Shown here: one piece after another, positions 25,444-34,114 of the stretch
Layout of the letters: the number at the start of each line of letters is the position of its first letter
Numbering within the stretch: the stretch's first letter is position 1
DNA from: Eggerthellaceae bacterium UBA3686
Lineage (GTDB): Bacteria > Actinomycetota > Coriobacteriia > Coriobacteriales > Eggerthellaceae
Direction of reading: 5' to 3'
NCBI GenBank assembly: GCA_002371495.1
Contig: DFIX01000025.1
Location: 72,749-136,748, forward strand
Length of the DNA: 64,000 nucleotides
Position numbers and translations under genes: made by a program
Notes under the pieces: generated by a model
Told to the model about the DNA's origin: nothing
The model's input: the letters and a program-made list of their open reading frames with translations, nothing else
Databases searched by the model: none

Positions 25444-27891
25444 TTAGAGCAAACTCTGCGGATCGACGTCGACGGCCACGTTCACGCTGGAATCGGCCTT
25501 GCGGGCACGAAACAACGGCAGCAGCACATGCGAAACGTCGGCTCCAAGCGGCGCCTTCACCACGATATGCCAGCGGAACGAGTTGCGCAGCTTGCCGATA
25601 ACACACGGCGTGGCGCCCAAAACCTGCCAGCCCTCGCCGCCGTAGTCGCGAACGCGCAACGCGATTTCCTCGTAGAGCTTTACGGCCGCGCTATGCACGG
25701 CGCCCTCCTCCGCGCCCCAAACCAAGATGTTGGCCAGGCGCACGTACGGCGGGTAGCCCAGCAGGCGACGCTTCGGCAGCTCGTCGCGCAAGAAGCTCGC
25801 CCGGTCGTAGCAGGCGGCAGCGCGGATCGCCGCATTCGATGCCTCGTAGGTCTGCACCATGACGCGCCCCTCGAGCTTGGCGCGGCCAGCCCGGCCGGCG
25901 ACCTGCTCGATCAGATCGAAGGTCCGCTCGGCGGCCCGGTAGTCAGGCAGGTGCAGCTGGGTATCGGCGTTGATGACGCCCACAAGCGTCACGTCGTCGA
26001 AATCGAGGCCTTTCGCAATCATCTGGGTTCCCAGCAGAACCGCCGCCTGCGCGCTGCCAAACTGCTCGAGCAAGCGCTGGTGGGCGCCTTTGTGCGCCGT
26101 GGTATCGGCATCCATGCGAATAATGGGGACACCATTGCCGTCGAAGCTCGAGAAACCGTCGATCAGCACGCGCAAATCATCCTCGACGCGCTGCGTGCCG
26201 GCCCCGAACTTCTTCAAGTAGGGGCTTCCGCATTCGGGGCACGTCGGCGGAGCCTGCACGCGATATCCGCAATGATGGCAGATAAGTGCGTTTCCCCGCT
26301 CGTGAAACGTCAGAGACGTCGAACATGACGGGCATGACGGTACGAACCCACAATCGCGACACAGCACGAACTTGGCGAAACCGCGCTGGTTCAGCAGAAG
26401 CACGGCCTTATGCCCTGCGCCGAGTTCCTCTTCGAGCGCGACCGCAAGCTGACGGCTGAACATCGAACGCGAACCGCCCTTGAACTCGCGGGCCATGTCG
26501 ACGACCGTGACCTCGGGCATCGGGCGGCCGTTTGCGCGCTCGGGCAGCGAGACCTGGTGCCACAGCGGGTCTTTGTTGGCAGCGTACAGGCTTTCGATCG
26601 ATGGCGTGGCAGACCCCAGCACCACAGCGGCGCCTGAGCGGCGGGCCATCCATACCGCCACGTCGCGCGCATGGTAGCGCGGGGCGCTGTCTTGCTTGTA
26701 GGAACCCTCGTGCTCTTCGTCGATGACGATGAGCCCCAGGTTGCGCAAAGGCGTGAACAGGGCCGAGCGGGCACCGACGACCACGCGCGCTGCGCCCGTG
26801 CGCACGAAATCCCACTGGTCGTAGCGCTCGCCGGCACCCATACGCGAGTGCATGACAGCAACCGTCGGGCCGAAGCGCCCGCGGAAGCGCGCTACCGTCT
26901 GGGGCGTCAACGAGATTTCGGGTACGAGGACGCATGCCGTACGCCCTTGCGCCAGCGTCGCCTCGATGGCCTGCAGGTACACCTCAGTCTTGCCCGACCC
27001 TGTCACACCATCAACGAGCACGACCTCGCCCTTACCGCTTCTGCATGCATCTTCGATCGCTGCCAGAGCTTCAGCTTGCCCACTCGTCAGCTCGGGCTTG
27101 GCCGAGGGCACGAACGCATGAGCATAGGCGGCCGCGCGAGCTCCGCTGCCGTCCTCTTCGCCGGCCTCTTGCACACTCGCCAATGCCCGCCAGGCATCGC
27201 TGCGGCTCGCCAGGAATCCGCCCGGCTGCGCAAACCGCTCGCCTTGCGCGTAGGTTGCCGCGGGCATGCCGCGCATGCGACGCCGATGCTCGATGACGAC
27301 CACGCCTTTATCCGCAAGCGATTTGAGCGTCGAAGAAACGTTTCCGAATTCCAGAGCCAGCTCGGCGGCGCGCAAGTCGCCTCGGCCGAGCGCCTCGATA
27401 ATCTGCTGTTGTTTCACCGCGTTCTTGCGCGGGACAAAATCGGCGGCAGCCGGGCCCAACGTCACCCACCGGTCGTCAACTTCGCCGGTCGCGGGCTGCT
27501 CGAGCCTCCAGTATCCGCCAGGCGCGCGTACCATGCGCGGCACGCCGCCAGGAGGGGTGAACAGGCGCACGCAAGCCGACAGCGGCGCGATGTAGCGCTC
27601 CGAGAGCCATTGCGCGCACGCCGCGCCCTCCTCGTCGAAGTACGGCGGGCTCACCGCACGCTTGACGTACTTGAGCTTCGCGGGGTCGAGCCCGCCTGGT
27701 AGCGCATCGGGCTCGCATTCGTCGATCTGCACCACGAAACCGACCGCCTGCCGTCCGCCAAGCGGAACGACGACCGCGCAACCGACGCAAATGTCGTAAT
27801 CGCCGTCCTCGACCTGTTCTGGAACGCCATACGTATAAGGCGCATCGAGTGCCTGAGTGGGTATGTCGAGTATGACCGAAGCGATTTTCAT
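25444..27891 (-). CDS. priA: Primosomal protein N' (replication restart helicase)
   Basis: 815 residues. It has the N-terminal 3'-DNA-binding domain (YTYGVPEQV near residue 20), a winged-helix region, helicase motif I GVTGSGKTEVYLQAIEA, DEEHEGSYKQD as motif II, and paired zinc-binding cysteines (CRDCGFVPSCPSC, then CHHCGYRV and CPECGS). PriA reloads DnaB at stalled forks. The start ATG lacks an obvious Shine-Dalgarno but gives the normal family N terminus. A priA terminator separates it from rpoD. Confidence 0.95.
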   Translation of the reverse strand: MKIASVILDIPTQALDAPYTYGVPEQVEDGDYDICVGCAVVVPLGGRQAVGFVVQIDECEPDALPGGLDPAKLKYVKRAVSPPYFDEEGAACAQWLSERYIAPLSACVRLFTPPGGVPRMVRAPGGYWRLEQPATGEVDDRWVTLGPAAADFVPRKNAVKQQQIIEALGRGDLRAAELALEFGNVSSTLKSLADKGVVVIEHRRRMRGMPAATYAQGERFAQPGGFLASRSDAWRALASVQEAGEEDGSGARAAAYAHAFVPSAKPELTSGQAEALAAIEDACRSGKGEVVLVDGVTGSGKTEVYLQAIEATLAQGRTACVLVPEISLTPQTVARFRGRFGPTVAVMHSRMGAGERYDQWDFVRTGAARVVVGARSALFTPLRNLGLIVIDEEHEGSYKQDSAPRYHARDVAVWMARRSGAAVVLGSATPSIESLYAANKDPLWHQVSLPERANGRPMPEVTVVDMAREFKGGSRSMFSRQLAVALEEELGAGHKAVLLLNQRGFAKFVLCRDCGFVPSCPSCSTSLTFHERGNALICHHCGYRVQAPPTCPECGSPYLKKFGAGTQRVEDDLRVLIDGFSSFDGNGVPIIRMDADTTAHKGAHQRLLEQFGSAQAAVLLGTQMIAKGLDFDDVTLVGVINADTQLHLPDYRAAERTFDLIEQVAGRAGRAKLEGRVMVQTYEASNAAIRAAACYDRASFLRDELPKRRLLGYPPYVRLANILVWGAEEGAVHSAAVKLYEEIALRVRDYGGEGWQVLGATPCVIGKLRNSFRWHIVVKAPLGADVSHVLLPLFRARKADSSVNVAVDVDPQSLL

Positions 27892-27933
27892 AAGATTGAA
27901 GTATACACGCGCCGGGCGCTCAAATCAGGTACT

Positions 27934-27984
27934 GACAATTTGGGGAGTCTCCCTTGCCAGGCAAGGGAGACTCCCCAAATTGTC
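27934..27984 (-). terminator. Very long palindrome after the nuclease gene
   Basis: A perfect 24-bp stem (27934-27957 with 27961-27984) with a CAG loop. Its arms run GACAATTTGGGGAGTCTCCC and on to CTTGC. It lies 11 bases after the nuclease stop and before the priA start. The GGGGAGTCTCCC part is shared with the trpS hairpin. Confidence 0.65.
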
Positions 27985-27995
27985 ACCGAAGCAGC

Positions 27996-29087
27996 TTACG
28001 GCCTGCACCAGCCACAGGGCTTGTAGCCGAGCTTTTCGGCATCCTGAGCCGTGCCGTAGAACATCTGGCGATGTGAGGGCGACATATCCTGCACCGACGG
28101 GCAGTCGGGCCGATGGAACTTCATCGAACCCGTGTTCAGGACGTAGGTTGCATCAGGATCGATAACGACCGCAGATGCAGCAGGAGTTTCAGCAACCAGC
28201 TCGCCTGCTGATTGGGCAGCTTCAGGATCGTCGGTCTTTTCCCCGGGGTGCGCCTCCGCCAGCGCGTCCTGCCCAGACGACGCGACTGCCTCATTCAAAC
28301 CGCCCGAGCCAGCTGACCCGCCAATCGTCCCATCGGCCCAGTTGCGTCCCGTCGCATAGTCGATCCGCACGCCGGGCTCGACGTTGTAGCACCATACGCA
28401 GAAGCGAATGCGCGCACCGGCGTCCTCGAGCGACTCCGCCTCCATGAGCACGCCCGAAGCCACCAGGTTGCGCCCCTCGAACAACGGCGTCACGCGGTAC
28501 AGCACATGATTGCCCGTGTAGCGCACATACGAGGCGACCCGTTCCTCGTAGGGCAGCATGCCGTTCACATTCATCGATCTTGTGCCGGTTATGAGGTTGC
28601 GCTCGTTAGCGTCTTGGCCGGTCAGAAGAAAGCCGATCAGATGGCAGCGGTTGAACAGATACTCGCCGTCGACCCAGCTGTAGCGCGAAATCTGCCACCC
28701 GCTCGGGCGCACCATGCCGATGCCGCCGCGCGTAGTCTTCGGCATTGTCTCGGGGCCGATGAGCGCAAATGCCGAGCCGCAGCGTCCCAGCGAGTCGAGA
28801 GGCGCATACGACTCGAACGCTCCGCGGGCCCTATCTTCGTCGGTGAAGAAGGGCACGTTACCGTTCACCTCGACCGACGGGGACCCATCATACGCAGGCA
28901 CATCTTCAAGCTTGAAGGGAACCGCCTCGCCCGCATCGGATGCTGCGCGCAAAGCCGCGCTGCATCCGGAATGCGACACGTCGCGCGCGCCAGCATCCCA
29001 GGCAACATTGCCTCCCAGGAACGAAAGCAGGACCGCAACGCACACGATGACCGCGAACAGCCCGCTCATCGATGCCTGCTGTCGCAT
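27996..29087 (-). CDS. Secreted DNA/RNA non-specific endonuclease (EndA type) with C-terminal Zn-binding module
   Basis: 363 residues from ATG 29087 (GAAGGGGCGAGC upstream). A signal anchor or signal peptide (residues 8-27) is followed by a beta-beta-alpha metal nuclease domain: FNRCHLIGFLLTG carries the catalytic His, and NLITGTRSMNVNGM is typical of Streptococcus EndA-like nucleases. After a Ser/Gly/Ala linker, residues about 315-363 are a module often fused to such nucleases (YVLNTGSMKFHRPDCPSV, then CGWCRP), with Cys/His for metal binding. Likely roles are nucleic-acid scavenging or DNA processing at the surface. Confidence 0.87.
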   Translation of the reverse strand: MRQQASMSGLFAVIVCVAVLLSFLGGNVAWDAGARDVSHSGCSAALRAASDAGEAVPFKLEDVPAYDGSPSVEVNGNVPFFTDEDRARGAFESYAPLDSLGRCGSAFALIGPETMPKTTRGGIGMVRPSGWQISRYSWVDGEYLFNRCHLIGFLLTGQDANERNLITGTRSMNVNGMLPYEERVASYVRYTGNHVLYRVTPLFEGRNLVASGVLMEAESLEDAGARIRFCVWCYNVEPGVRIDYATGRNWADGTIGGSAGSGGLNEAVASSGQDALAEAHPGEKTDDPEAAQSAGELVAETPAASAVVIDPDATYVLNTGSMKFHRPDCPSVQDMSPSHRQMFYGTAQDAEKLGYKPCGWCRP

Positions 29088-29129
29088 GCTCGCCCCTTCT
29101 CGCCTAACGCCTACGCTTCCCAGTATAAC

Positions 29130-29156
29130 GTGCAAAAGGGTCAGACCCTTTTGCAC
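29130..29156. terminator. Short palindrome after the macro-domain gene
   Basis: GTGCAAAAGGG-TCAGA-CCCTTTTGCAC. The neighbouring ACTATGGCACTTTTGCACGC is also found next to the copy at 56400, so the repeat unit is longer than the hairpin. It lies 18 bases past the macro-domain stop. Confidence 0.55.
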
Positions 29157-29173
29157 TATGGCACTTTTGCACG

Positions 29174-30787
29174 CTACAGAAGCGGCTGGTCGAAGGCGTA
29201 AAGAGCCTCGTTTATCTCGAAGATGTCGTGGTTACCGTTGACGATGAAGTATTCGACGATGACGTCGGCCTTGTTGCTGTGCGAGAGCGCGAAGCCGGCA
29301 CGACGCAGTAGGTCCTCGGTTTCGCCCAGGTCAAGACCCATGGCAACCGCCAATGCCAGCACGGTCTTTTTCGTCGGCCGGTATGTCGCATCGCTGCGAA
29401 TCTTGCTGAAAAGCTGACGGCTCATGTTCGCGCGCTTGTACACCTCAGTATCGGCCATACCGCGCGCATCGATGAGCGCAAGCAGCGTCGTCGAGAACGG
29501 CGCGTCGAGCTGGTTGAGCCAAGACGCCAGGTCGCCCTGCCCCGCCGACGGAACAAATCTCTCTTCGCTTGCTGCGGGAACAGCCGAAGCCGGTATTGGA
29601 GCCATAGCGGCAGTCGACTGGGACTCAACTGCACCATATTCAAGAGCCGCGGCGGCTGCCTGGCGCTCGGTTGTAGCCGGTTCGGGTGCCATGGCGGTAG
29701 GCGCCCCGTAACGCACAGCAGCATCGAGCGCTTGACTACCTGCCTCGAAAACAGTCGGCGGCGCTGCGGGCGCAGAACCGTAAGAGGGCAAACGCTCGTC
29801 ATCGGGCAAATAGCGCCCTGGCCCGCTCGAGAGCTCGAGTTCGACGTCCCACTCATCGGGGACCGTCCTCGAGAAATCGAACCCACAGCGGATGCAGAAC
29901 CTCGCACCGTGCTCTTTCGCTTCCCGCACGTCGGCGCCGCAACACGGACAGAACCCGCGTTCAAATGCGGAGTCACGGATCTCGTCGACCTGTTCGGGAG
30001 TAAGCCAAGAACCCTCGACATCGTCGAGCTCGTCTTCGCCGCACACGACATCTGCGCCATGGCGGGGCGTTTTCCCATGCGAAAAGCTCTCGGCAAGCTC
30101 CTGCGCCTTCTCTTGGACGGCGTCTGCGGCTCTCGCTAAACCAGCAAGGATGCCAGGCTTTCTTTTGCGCGAACGCTCAAGCGGCGCGGAAGGGCCCTGA
30201 AGCGGCCGCTCGCGTCTGTAATCGGGTGCGGGCATATTCGATACATGATGAAATTCGGAAACGTAGTGATCGTCGATGTACTCGGCCACATCGCCGAAAA
30301 ACGTCTTGCCCACCGCCAAGGCATCCGAGCCGTACAGCACCAGATGCACCTCGGTGTCGTGGCCGCGCAAAAAGTCCTTTACTGCCTCGACCGCAATGGA
30401 GAAAGAGAGCCTGACCGGCACCCCGAACGTATGAGCCGACACGAGCGGCAGTGCAACGGACTGTGCACCAACCTCATCTGCGCAGTTCAAAGCACTGTCG
30501 TAAGCGCTTCGCAGTTGCTCCTCCTCGCCGAAGGCCCCGCCTTGCCACACGGGGCCAACCACGTGAACGACATGCTTCGCCGACAGCGCGAACCCTGGGG
30601 TAACCACGGCACTTCCCGTCGGGCAACCGCCGAGCGCATCGCAAGCCGCCTGCATTTGGGCAAGCCCAGCTGCTTCCGCGACCGCCAAGCCAGCGCCACC
30701 GTTTATCTGTAAGCCCTCGTTCGCCGGAACGACGATGACATCGGTCTGCATCAGCGCCAAATCGTTTCGCTCTATCGTAAAAGGCAT
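29174..30787 (-). CDS. Macro domain-zinc ribbon-HTH protein
   Basis: 537 residues from ATG 30787 (AGGGAG upstream). Residues 1-165 are a macro domain that should bind ADP-ribose or derivatives: VVPANEGLQINGGAGLAV holds the Asn and Gly-rich loop and LPLVSAHTFGVP the second loop. Residues 280-301 form a zinc ribbon (Cys280, Cys283, Cys298, Cys301). A Pro/Ala-rich linker follows. The C-terminal 115 residues are a helical XRE-like domain (DTEVYKRANMSRQLFSKI, then KKTVLALAVAMGLDL) widespread in Firmicutes stress or conflict proteins. It is downstream of and co-directional with the vWA gene. Target unknown. Confidence 0.85.
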   Translation of the reverse strand: MPFTIERNDLALMQTDVIVVPANEGLQINGGAGLAVAEAAGLAQMQAACDALGGCPTGSAVVTPGFALSAKHVVHVVGPVWQGGAFGEEEQLRSAYDSALNCADEVGAQSVALPLVSAHTFGVPVRLSFSIAVEAVKDFLRGHDTEVHLVLYGSDALAVGKTFFGDVAEYIDDHYVSEFHHVSNMPAPDYRRERPLQGPSAPLERSRKRKPGILAGLARAADAVQEKAQELAESFSHGKTPRHGADVVCGEDELDDVEGSWLTPEQVDEIRDSAFERGFCPCCGADVREAKEHGARFCIRCGFDFSRTVPDEWDVELELSSGPGRYLPDDERLPSYGSAPAAPPTVFEAGSQALDAAVRYGAPTAMAPEPATTERQAAAAALEYGAVESQSTAAMAPIPASAVPAASEERFVPSAGQGDLASWLNQLDAPFSTTLLALIDARGMADTEVYKRANMSRQLFSKIRSDATYRPTKKTVLALAVAMGLDLGETEDLLRRAGFALSHSNKADVIVEYFIVNGNHDIFEINEALYAFDQPLL

Positions 30788-30853
30788 CGTCACTCCCTGC
30801 TCAAAGGTTGGTTTCCTGAAATTGTATCTTCCCCGCCACGTAGATAACCATCG

Positions 30854-30890
30854 AAATGCGAAAAAGGGGTCAGACCCCTTTTTCACATTT
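30854..30890. terminator. Short palindrome overlapping the vWA stop
   Basis: AAATGCGAAAAAGGGG and CCCCTTTTTCACATTT surround TCAGA. Its right end touches the vWA stop codon (30889-30891). It could attenuate transcription into the macro gene. Confidence 0.5.
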
Positions 30891-31566
30891 AGCGCCTGAA
30901 CAGTCCACGCTTCCCGCCGCGTTTGGCGGTGTCGGCCTCGACGTTTTCCTTCCAATGCCCGCTCATGCGCGGAGCGCCGGCGGGCATGGCGCGCATCTCG
31001 CAGGTGGCATCCGCAATGGCGTCGTAGGCCACGCGCTGACCCGTCGAGTCGGCCAAGTACGTTGCCGAGCGGTCGTGCGCAATCCCCATCTTGGCCGCCT
31101 CTCCGATGGCGTCGATGTTGGCGCCCAGGAACAGGAACTCCCAGCCTTCTTCCTGCTTCTGCTCGATCATGCGCTTCACCTCCGCATAGCCGTATTTCAC
31201 GCTCGCGTTCTCGTAGCCATCGGTGATGATGACCATGATCGTATGCTCAGGCCGGTACTCGTCGGGCAGGTAGCCGTGCACACGGGCGATGTGGCGAATC
31301 GCACCGCCAACCGCATCGAGCAGCGCGGTGCAGCCGCGGACCTGGTAATCGCGTTCGGTCATAGCTGCTACTTCAGAAATCGGCGCTCGATCGTGCAGGA
31401 CCTTCATCTCGTTATCGAAGAGCACGGTCGACACGACGGCCTCGCCCTCGGCCTCGCGGTGACGCGCGAGCGTGGCGTTGAAGCCGCCGATGGTATCGGT
31501 TTCGAGTCCGCCCATCGAGCCGCTGCGGTCGACGATGAATACCAGCTCGGTCAGATTCTTTTTCAT
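30889..31566 (-). CDS. von Willebrand factor A domain protein (TerY-like)
   Basis: 225 residues from ATG 31566 (GGGAGG upstream). It is a single cytosolic vWA domain with MIDAS motif DRSGSM (Asp13, Ser15, Ser17), a central TALLDAVG with the MIDAS Thr, and VIITDGYEN. No signal peptide is present. This compact type occurs in tellurite/stress and other conflict operons as a metal-dependent adhesion scaffold. The macro-domain gene lies 102 bases downstream on the same strand, so the two probably form an operon. The C terminus is basic (KRGGKRGLFRR). Confidence 0.87.
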   Translation of the reverse strand: MKKNLTELVFIVDRSGSMGGLETDTIGGFNATLARHREAEGEAVVSTVLFDNEMKVLHDRAPISEVAAMTERDYQVRGCTALLDAVGGAIRHIARVHGYLPDEYRPEHTIMVIITDGYENASVKYGYAEVKRMIEQKQEEGWEFLFLGANIDAIGEAAKMGIAHDRSATYLADSTGQRVAYDAIADATCEMRAMPAGAPRMSGHWKENVEADTAKRGGKRGLFRR

Positions 31567-31752
31567 GGGAGCCTCCCTCTTCTTTTGCGGGCCGCCCTCT
31601 GCGACCCCTGCTGACAAGGGAAACTTTACGAAAACCCACCACCCGATAGGTCAACCGCCGGTTGACATTGCCGGGCGAACAGCAATCAACTACCCCAGGG
31701 GCAACTGGTTCCCCAGGGGTAACTGGTTTTGCCCCGCCCTCGGTTTAATGGA

Positions 31753-31863
31753 GCGTTCCCGCAGGAGGTGGCGTGACTCCGGCGATTCTGCAGCCACCGT
31801 TCCTGTAATTCCACATATGTTAGGCGAAGCCAAGCCGGAGTGCGCTACCTCCTGCGGGAATGC
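31753..31863. repeat. PE-A, copy E, with outer inverted repeat
   Basis: The arms begin GCGTTCCCGCAGGAGGTGGC and are matched by GCTACCTCCTGCGGGAATGC. The core is as in copy D. It is embedded in an outer 12-bp inverted repeat, AGCAATCAACTA (31681-31692) and TAGTTGATTGCT (31892-31903), with CCCCAGGGG tracts between. Apart from the metK terminator it fills 31567-31996. Confidence 0.85.
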
Positions 31864-31909
31864 GGTGGGATTCGACCGGTTACCCCAAGGATAGTTGATT
31901 GCTGCCTCT

Positions 31910-31946
31910 AAAAAGCGGCGGGGACAGCATTCTGTCCCCGCCGCTT
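31910..31946 (-). terminator. Rho-independent terminator of metK
   Basis: A perfect 15-bp stem (31913-31927 with 31932-31946, AAGCGGCGGGGACAG) with a 4-base loop is followed on the minus strand by TTTTTAG. Confidence 0.85.
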
Positions 31947-31996
31947 CATAAACTCGCCTAGCTGATATCACTGACCGTGCAGCGTCGCTATTTCCG

Positions 31997-33259
31997 CTAC
32001 AGCCCGCACGCCTCGCGCAAGGCGTCGACGCGGTCGCGCTGCTCCCAGGTGAACTCGGGGAGCTCGCGCCCGAAATGCCCGTAATTCGAAGTGAGCCGAT
32101 AAATCGGACGGCGCAGCTTAAGCGCGTCGATAATGGCGGCAGGGCGCAGGTCGAAGACCTGGTTGACAGCCTGCTCGATAACGTCTTCTCCCACTTTGGC
32201 CGTGCCGAACGTGTTGACGTACACCGAAAGCGGCCGGGCGACGCCAATCGCATAGGCCAGCTGCACCTCGCAGCGGTCCGCGAGCTCGGCAGCCACGATA
32301 TTCTTGGCCACCCAGCGCGCAGCGTACGCAGCGGAACGGTCGACCTTCGTGCAGTCCTTGCCCGAGAACGCGCCGCCGCCATGGCGGCCCATGCCGCCGT
32401 ACGTGTCGACGATGATCTTGCGGCCGGTCAGTCCCGTGTCGCCCATCGGCCCGCCTACGACGAAGCGGCCCGTGGGGTTGACGAAGACCTCGGCACCTTC
32501 CCAATTAACGCCCTCGGCCTCGAACACCGGCGTGATCACATGCTCGATCATGTCGGCCTTGATCTGCGCGACCTCCACGTCGGCACGATGCTGCGTAGAT
32601 ACGAGCACCTTTTCGACGGCAACCGGCTTGTCGTCGACGTAGCGCACGGTCACCTGCGTCTTGCCATCGGGATACAGGTACGGCACGGTGCCGTCCTTGC
32701 GCACCTGCGTCAGACGCTCGGCCAGACGATGCGCAAGGTAGATGGGCATGGGCATGAGCGTGGACGTCTCGTTGCAGGCGTAGCCGAACATAACGCCCTG
32801 GTCACCTGCACCGATGCGGTCGTAGGCGTCATCGCCGGCCACCTCGCCCTGCTGAACCTCGTAGGATTCATCGACTCCCAAGGCAATATCTGCTGACTGA
32901 GCATGCATGTAATTGGCAACGGCGCAGGTCTCGGCGTCGAAACCCATCTTGGCCCTGGTGTAGCCGATGTCGCGCACAACATCGCGCACGATGGTATCTA
33001 CGTCGACATAAGCTTGCGTACGGACCTCGCCCATAACCGTCACGATGCCAGTCGTAGTGAACGTCTCGATTGCGCAGCGCACATCGTCTACGCAGGCGGG
33101 GCTGCCGCTCTCCGGCGAGACGTAACCCGCCTCAGCAAGCTTGGCCTCTTTTTCCAGAATGGCATCCAGAATGGCATCGGATACCTGGTCGCACAGCTTG
33201 TCGGGATGGCCTTCCGTAACCGATTCGGACGTGAACAAGTACGAATGCGTTTGAGACAT
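31997..33259 (-). CDS. metK: S-adenosylmethionine synthetase
   Basis: 420 residues. Typical MetK sequence: TSESVTEGHPDKLCDQVSD at the N terminus (ATP/Mg binding), GAGDQGVMFGYA in the middle, and GGGAFSGKDCTKVDRSAAY (the P-loop-like KDxTKVDRS) near the C terminus. It makes SAM from methionine and ATP in the cytosol and feeds the methyltransferases and radical-SAM enzymes elsewhere in the window. Start ATG 33259 follows AAGGAG. No SAM riboswitch was recognised in the 200-base leader. A possible -10 box is TATAAT at 33337-33342. Confidence 0.97.
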   Translation of the reverse strand: MSQTHSYLFTSESVTEGHPDKLCDQVSDAILDAILEKEAKLAEAGYVSPESGSPACVDDVRCAIETFTTTGIVTVMGEVRTQAYVDVDTIVRDVVRDIGYTRAKMGFDAETCAVANYMHAQSADIALGVDESYEVQQGEVAGDDAYDRIGAGDQGVMFGYACNETSTLMPMPIYLAHRLAERLTQVRKDGTVPYLYPDGKTQVTVRYVDDKPVAVEKVLVSTQHRADVEVAQIKADMIEHVITPVFEAEGVNWEGAEVFVNPTGRFVVGGPMGDTGLTGRKIIVDTYGGMGRHGGGAFSGKDCTKVDRSAAYAARWVAKNIVAAELADRCEVQLAYAIGVARPLSVYVNTFGTAKVGEDVIEQAVNQVFDLRPAAIIDALKLRRPIYRLTSNYGHFGRELPEFTWEQRDRVDALREACGL

Positions 33260-33336
33260 CGTCTACTCCTTGCTGCGGCGCTCACGACACCGCTTGTCAC
33301 TGGCTCCTTTGATGAGCCTATAATTTGTTTCGGCAT

Positions 33337-33342
33337 ATTATA
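33337..33342 (-). promoter_or_regulatory. Possible -10 box of metK
   Basis: TATAAT on the minus strand, 78 bases before the metK start. No good -35 box at the proper spacing. Confidence 0.35.
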
Positions 33343-33466
33343 GAGCGAAGCAGCTTGCGAAACGCACTAACATCAAAAGCGTATCGATTTCTGTAACAAC
33401 GAATCTAGGAGCGGCCCCGCGTCTTGCCCGCTCGCCCCTGCCCCGCCGCACTCGCCTGCAGCAAAA

Positions 33467-33871
33467 TCAGCGCCTGAAGCACGTGGCGATCATCTTCGCT
33501 ATGCGTGCACCCAGATCATCGGTTACCTCGACGGTATAGAAGCCGAGGGAACGCCCCGAACGGTCCGCCTCGCAGGTTGCTATCAGCCGAGACCCCTTGG
33601 TCGACGCGAAGTACTCGATCGTGTTGCTAACCGACACCGTCGGCTCCTCGCCCATGTTGCACCCGATGGCCAGCGCAAAGTCAGCCAACGTGAAAATCGC
33701 TCCGCCCATGACGTTGCCTTGAGCGTTACGGTGAATGTCGCCGATGTCAAACTCGCACACGGCGTGCCCGCGCGAAGCTTCCACAACGCGACATCCACAT
33801 GCCTCGGTCGCAAAATGATCGTTTGCAAAGAGGGTGCGCACTTCTTCGATCGGGCAATTCTCGTCAAGCAT
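33467..33871 (-). CDS. PaaI-type hotdog-fold thioesterase
   Basis: 134 residues from ATG 33871 (GAAGGAATTGACG upstream). Hotdog-fold signature: HRNAQGNVMGGAIFTLADFA, in which the Asn/Gly-rich turn and the Asp of LAD form the acyl-CoA thioesterase active site of PaaI/YdiI-like enzymes. Substrate unknown, presumably an acyl- or aryl-CoA. It is upstream of metK on the same strand but separated by 207 bases with their own promoter-like box. Confidence 0.85.
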   Translation of the reverse strand: MLDENCPIEEVRTLFANDHFATEACGCRVVEASRGHAVCEFDIGDIHRNAQGNVMGGAIFTLADFALAIGCNMGEEPTVSVSNTIEYFASTKGSRLIATCEADRSGRSLGFYTVEVTDDLGARIAKMIATCFRR

Positions 33872-33937
33872 CGTCAATTCCTTCGCAAATCTCGAAAACT
33901 TGTCACAAAAGTCAATTTGTCCGCAATAAACTTGGCT

Positions 33938-33990
33938 TCGCGGTGCTGATTACAGGCGCTTTGCGGCCGATTTCACCCCCGCATCTGCGA
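33938..33990. repeat. Decayed PE-A remnant
   Basis: ACTTGGCTTCGC, then GATTACAGG, then GATTTCACCCCCGC follow the same order as the inverted core of copies C and D (GGCTTGGCTTCGCC, ATTACAGG, AAGTCACGCCCCCGCC). Arms are no longer complementary. The rest of 33872-34072 shows nothing. Confidence 0.4.
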
Positions 33991-34072
33991 AATGGTCCGC
34001 ATGGAAATCCGCCTTACCTCCCAATTCTGCGCACAAACTGGTTTTCGTAACAGATTTCGGCGATTCCCATTG

Positions 34073-34103
34073 AAAAAGGGGCCGGGCACATCCGCCCAAC
34101 CCC
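34073..34103 (-). terminator. Rho-independent terminator of gltX
   Basis: GGGGCCGGGC (34078-34087) pairs with GCCCAACCCC (34094-34103), with two G-U pairs on the RNA, followed by TTTTT on the minus strand. It is 11 bases past the gltX stop. Confidence 0.8.
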
Positions 34104-34114
34104 TTCCAAATCCT

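Noticed and set aside
33260..33466. SAM riboswitch before metK
   Set aside because: No S-box-type stem pattern or conserved sequences in the leader; only a -10-like box seen.
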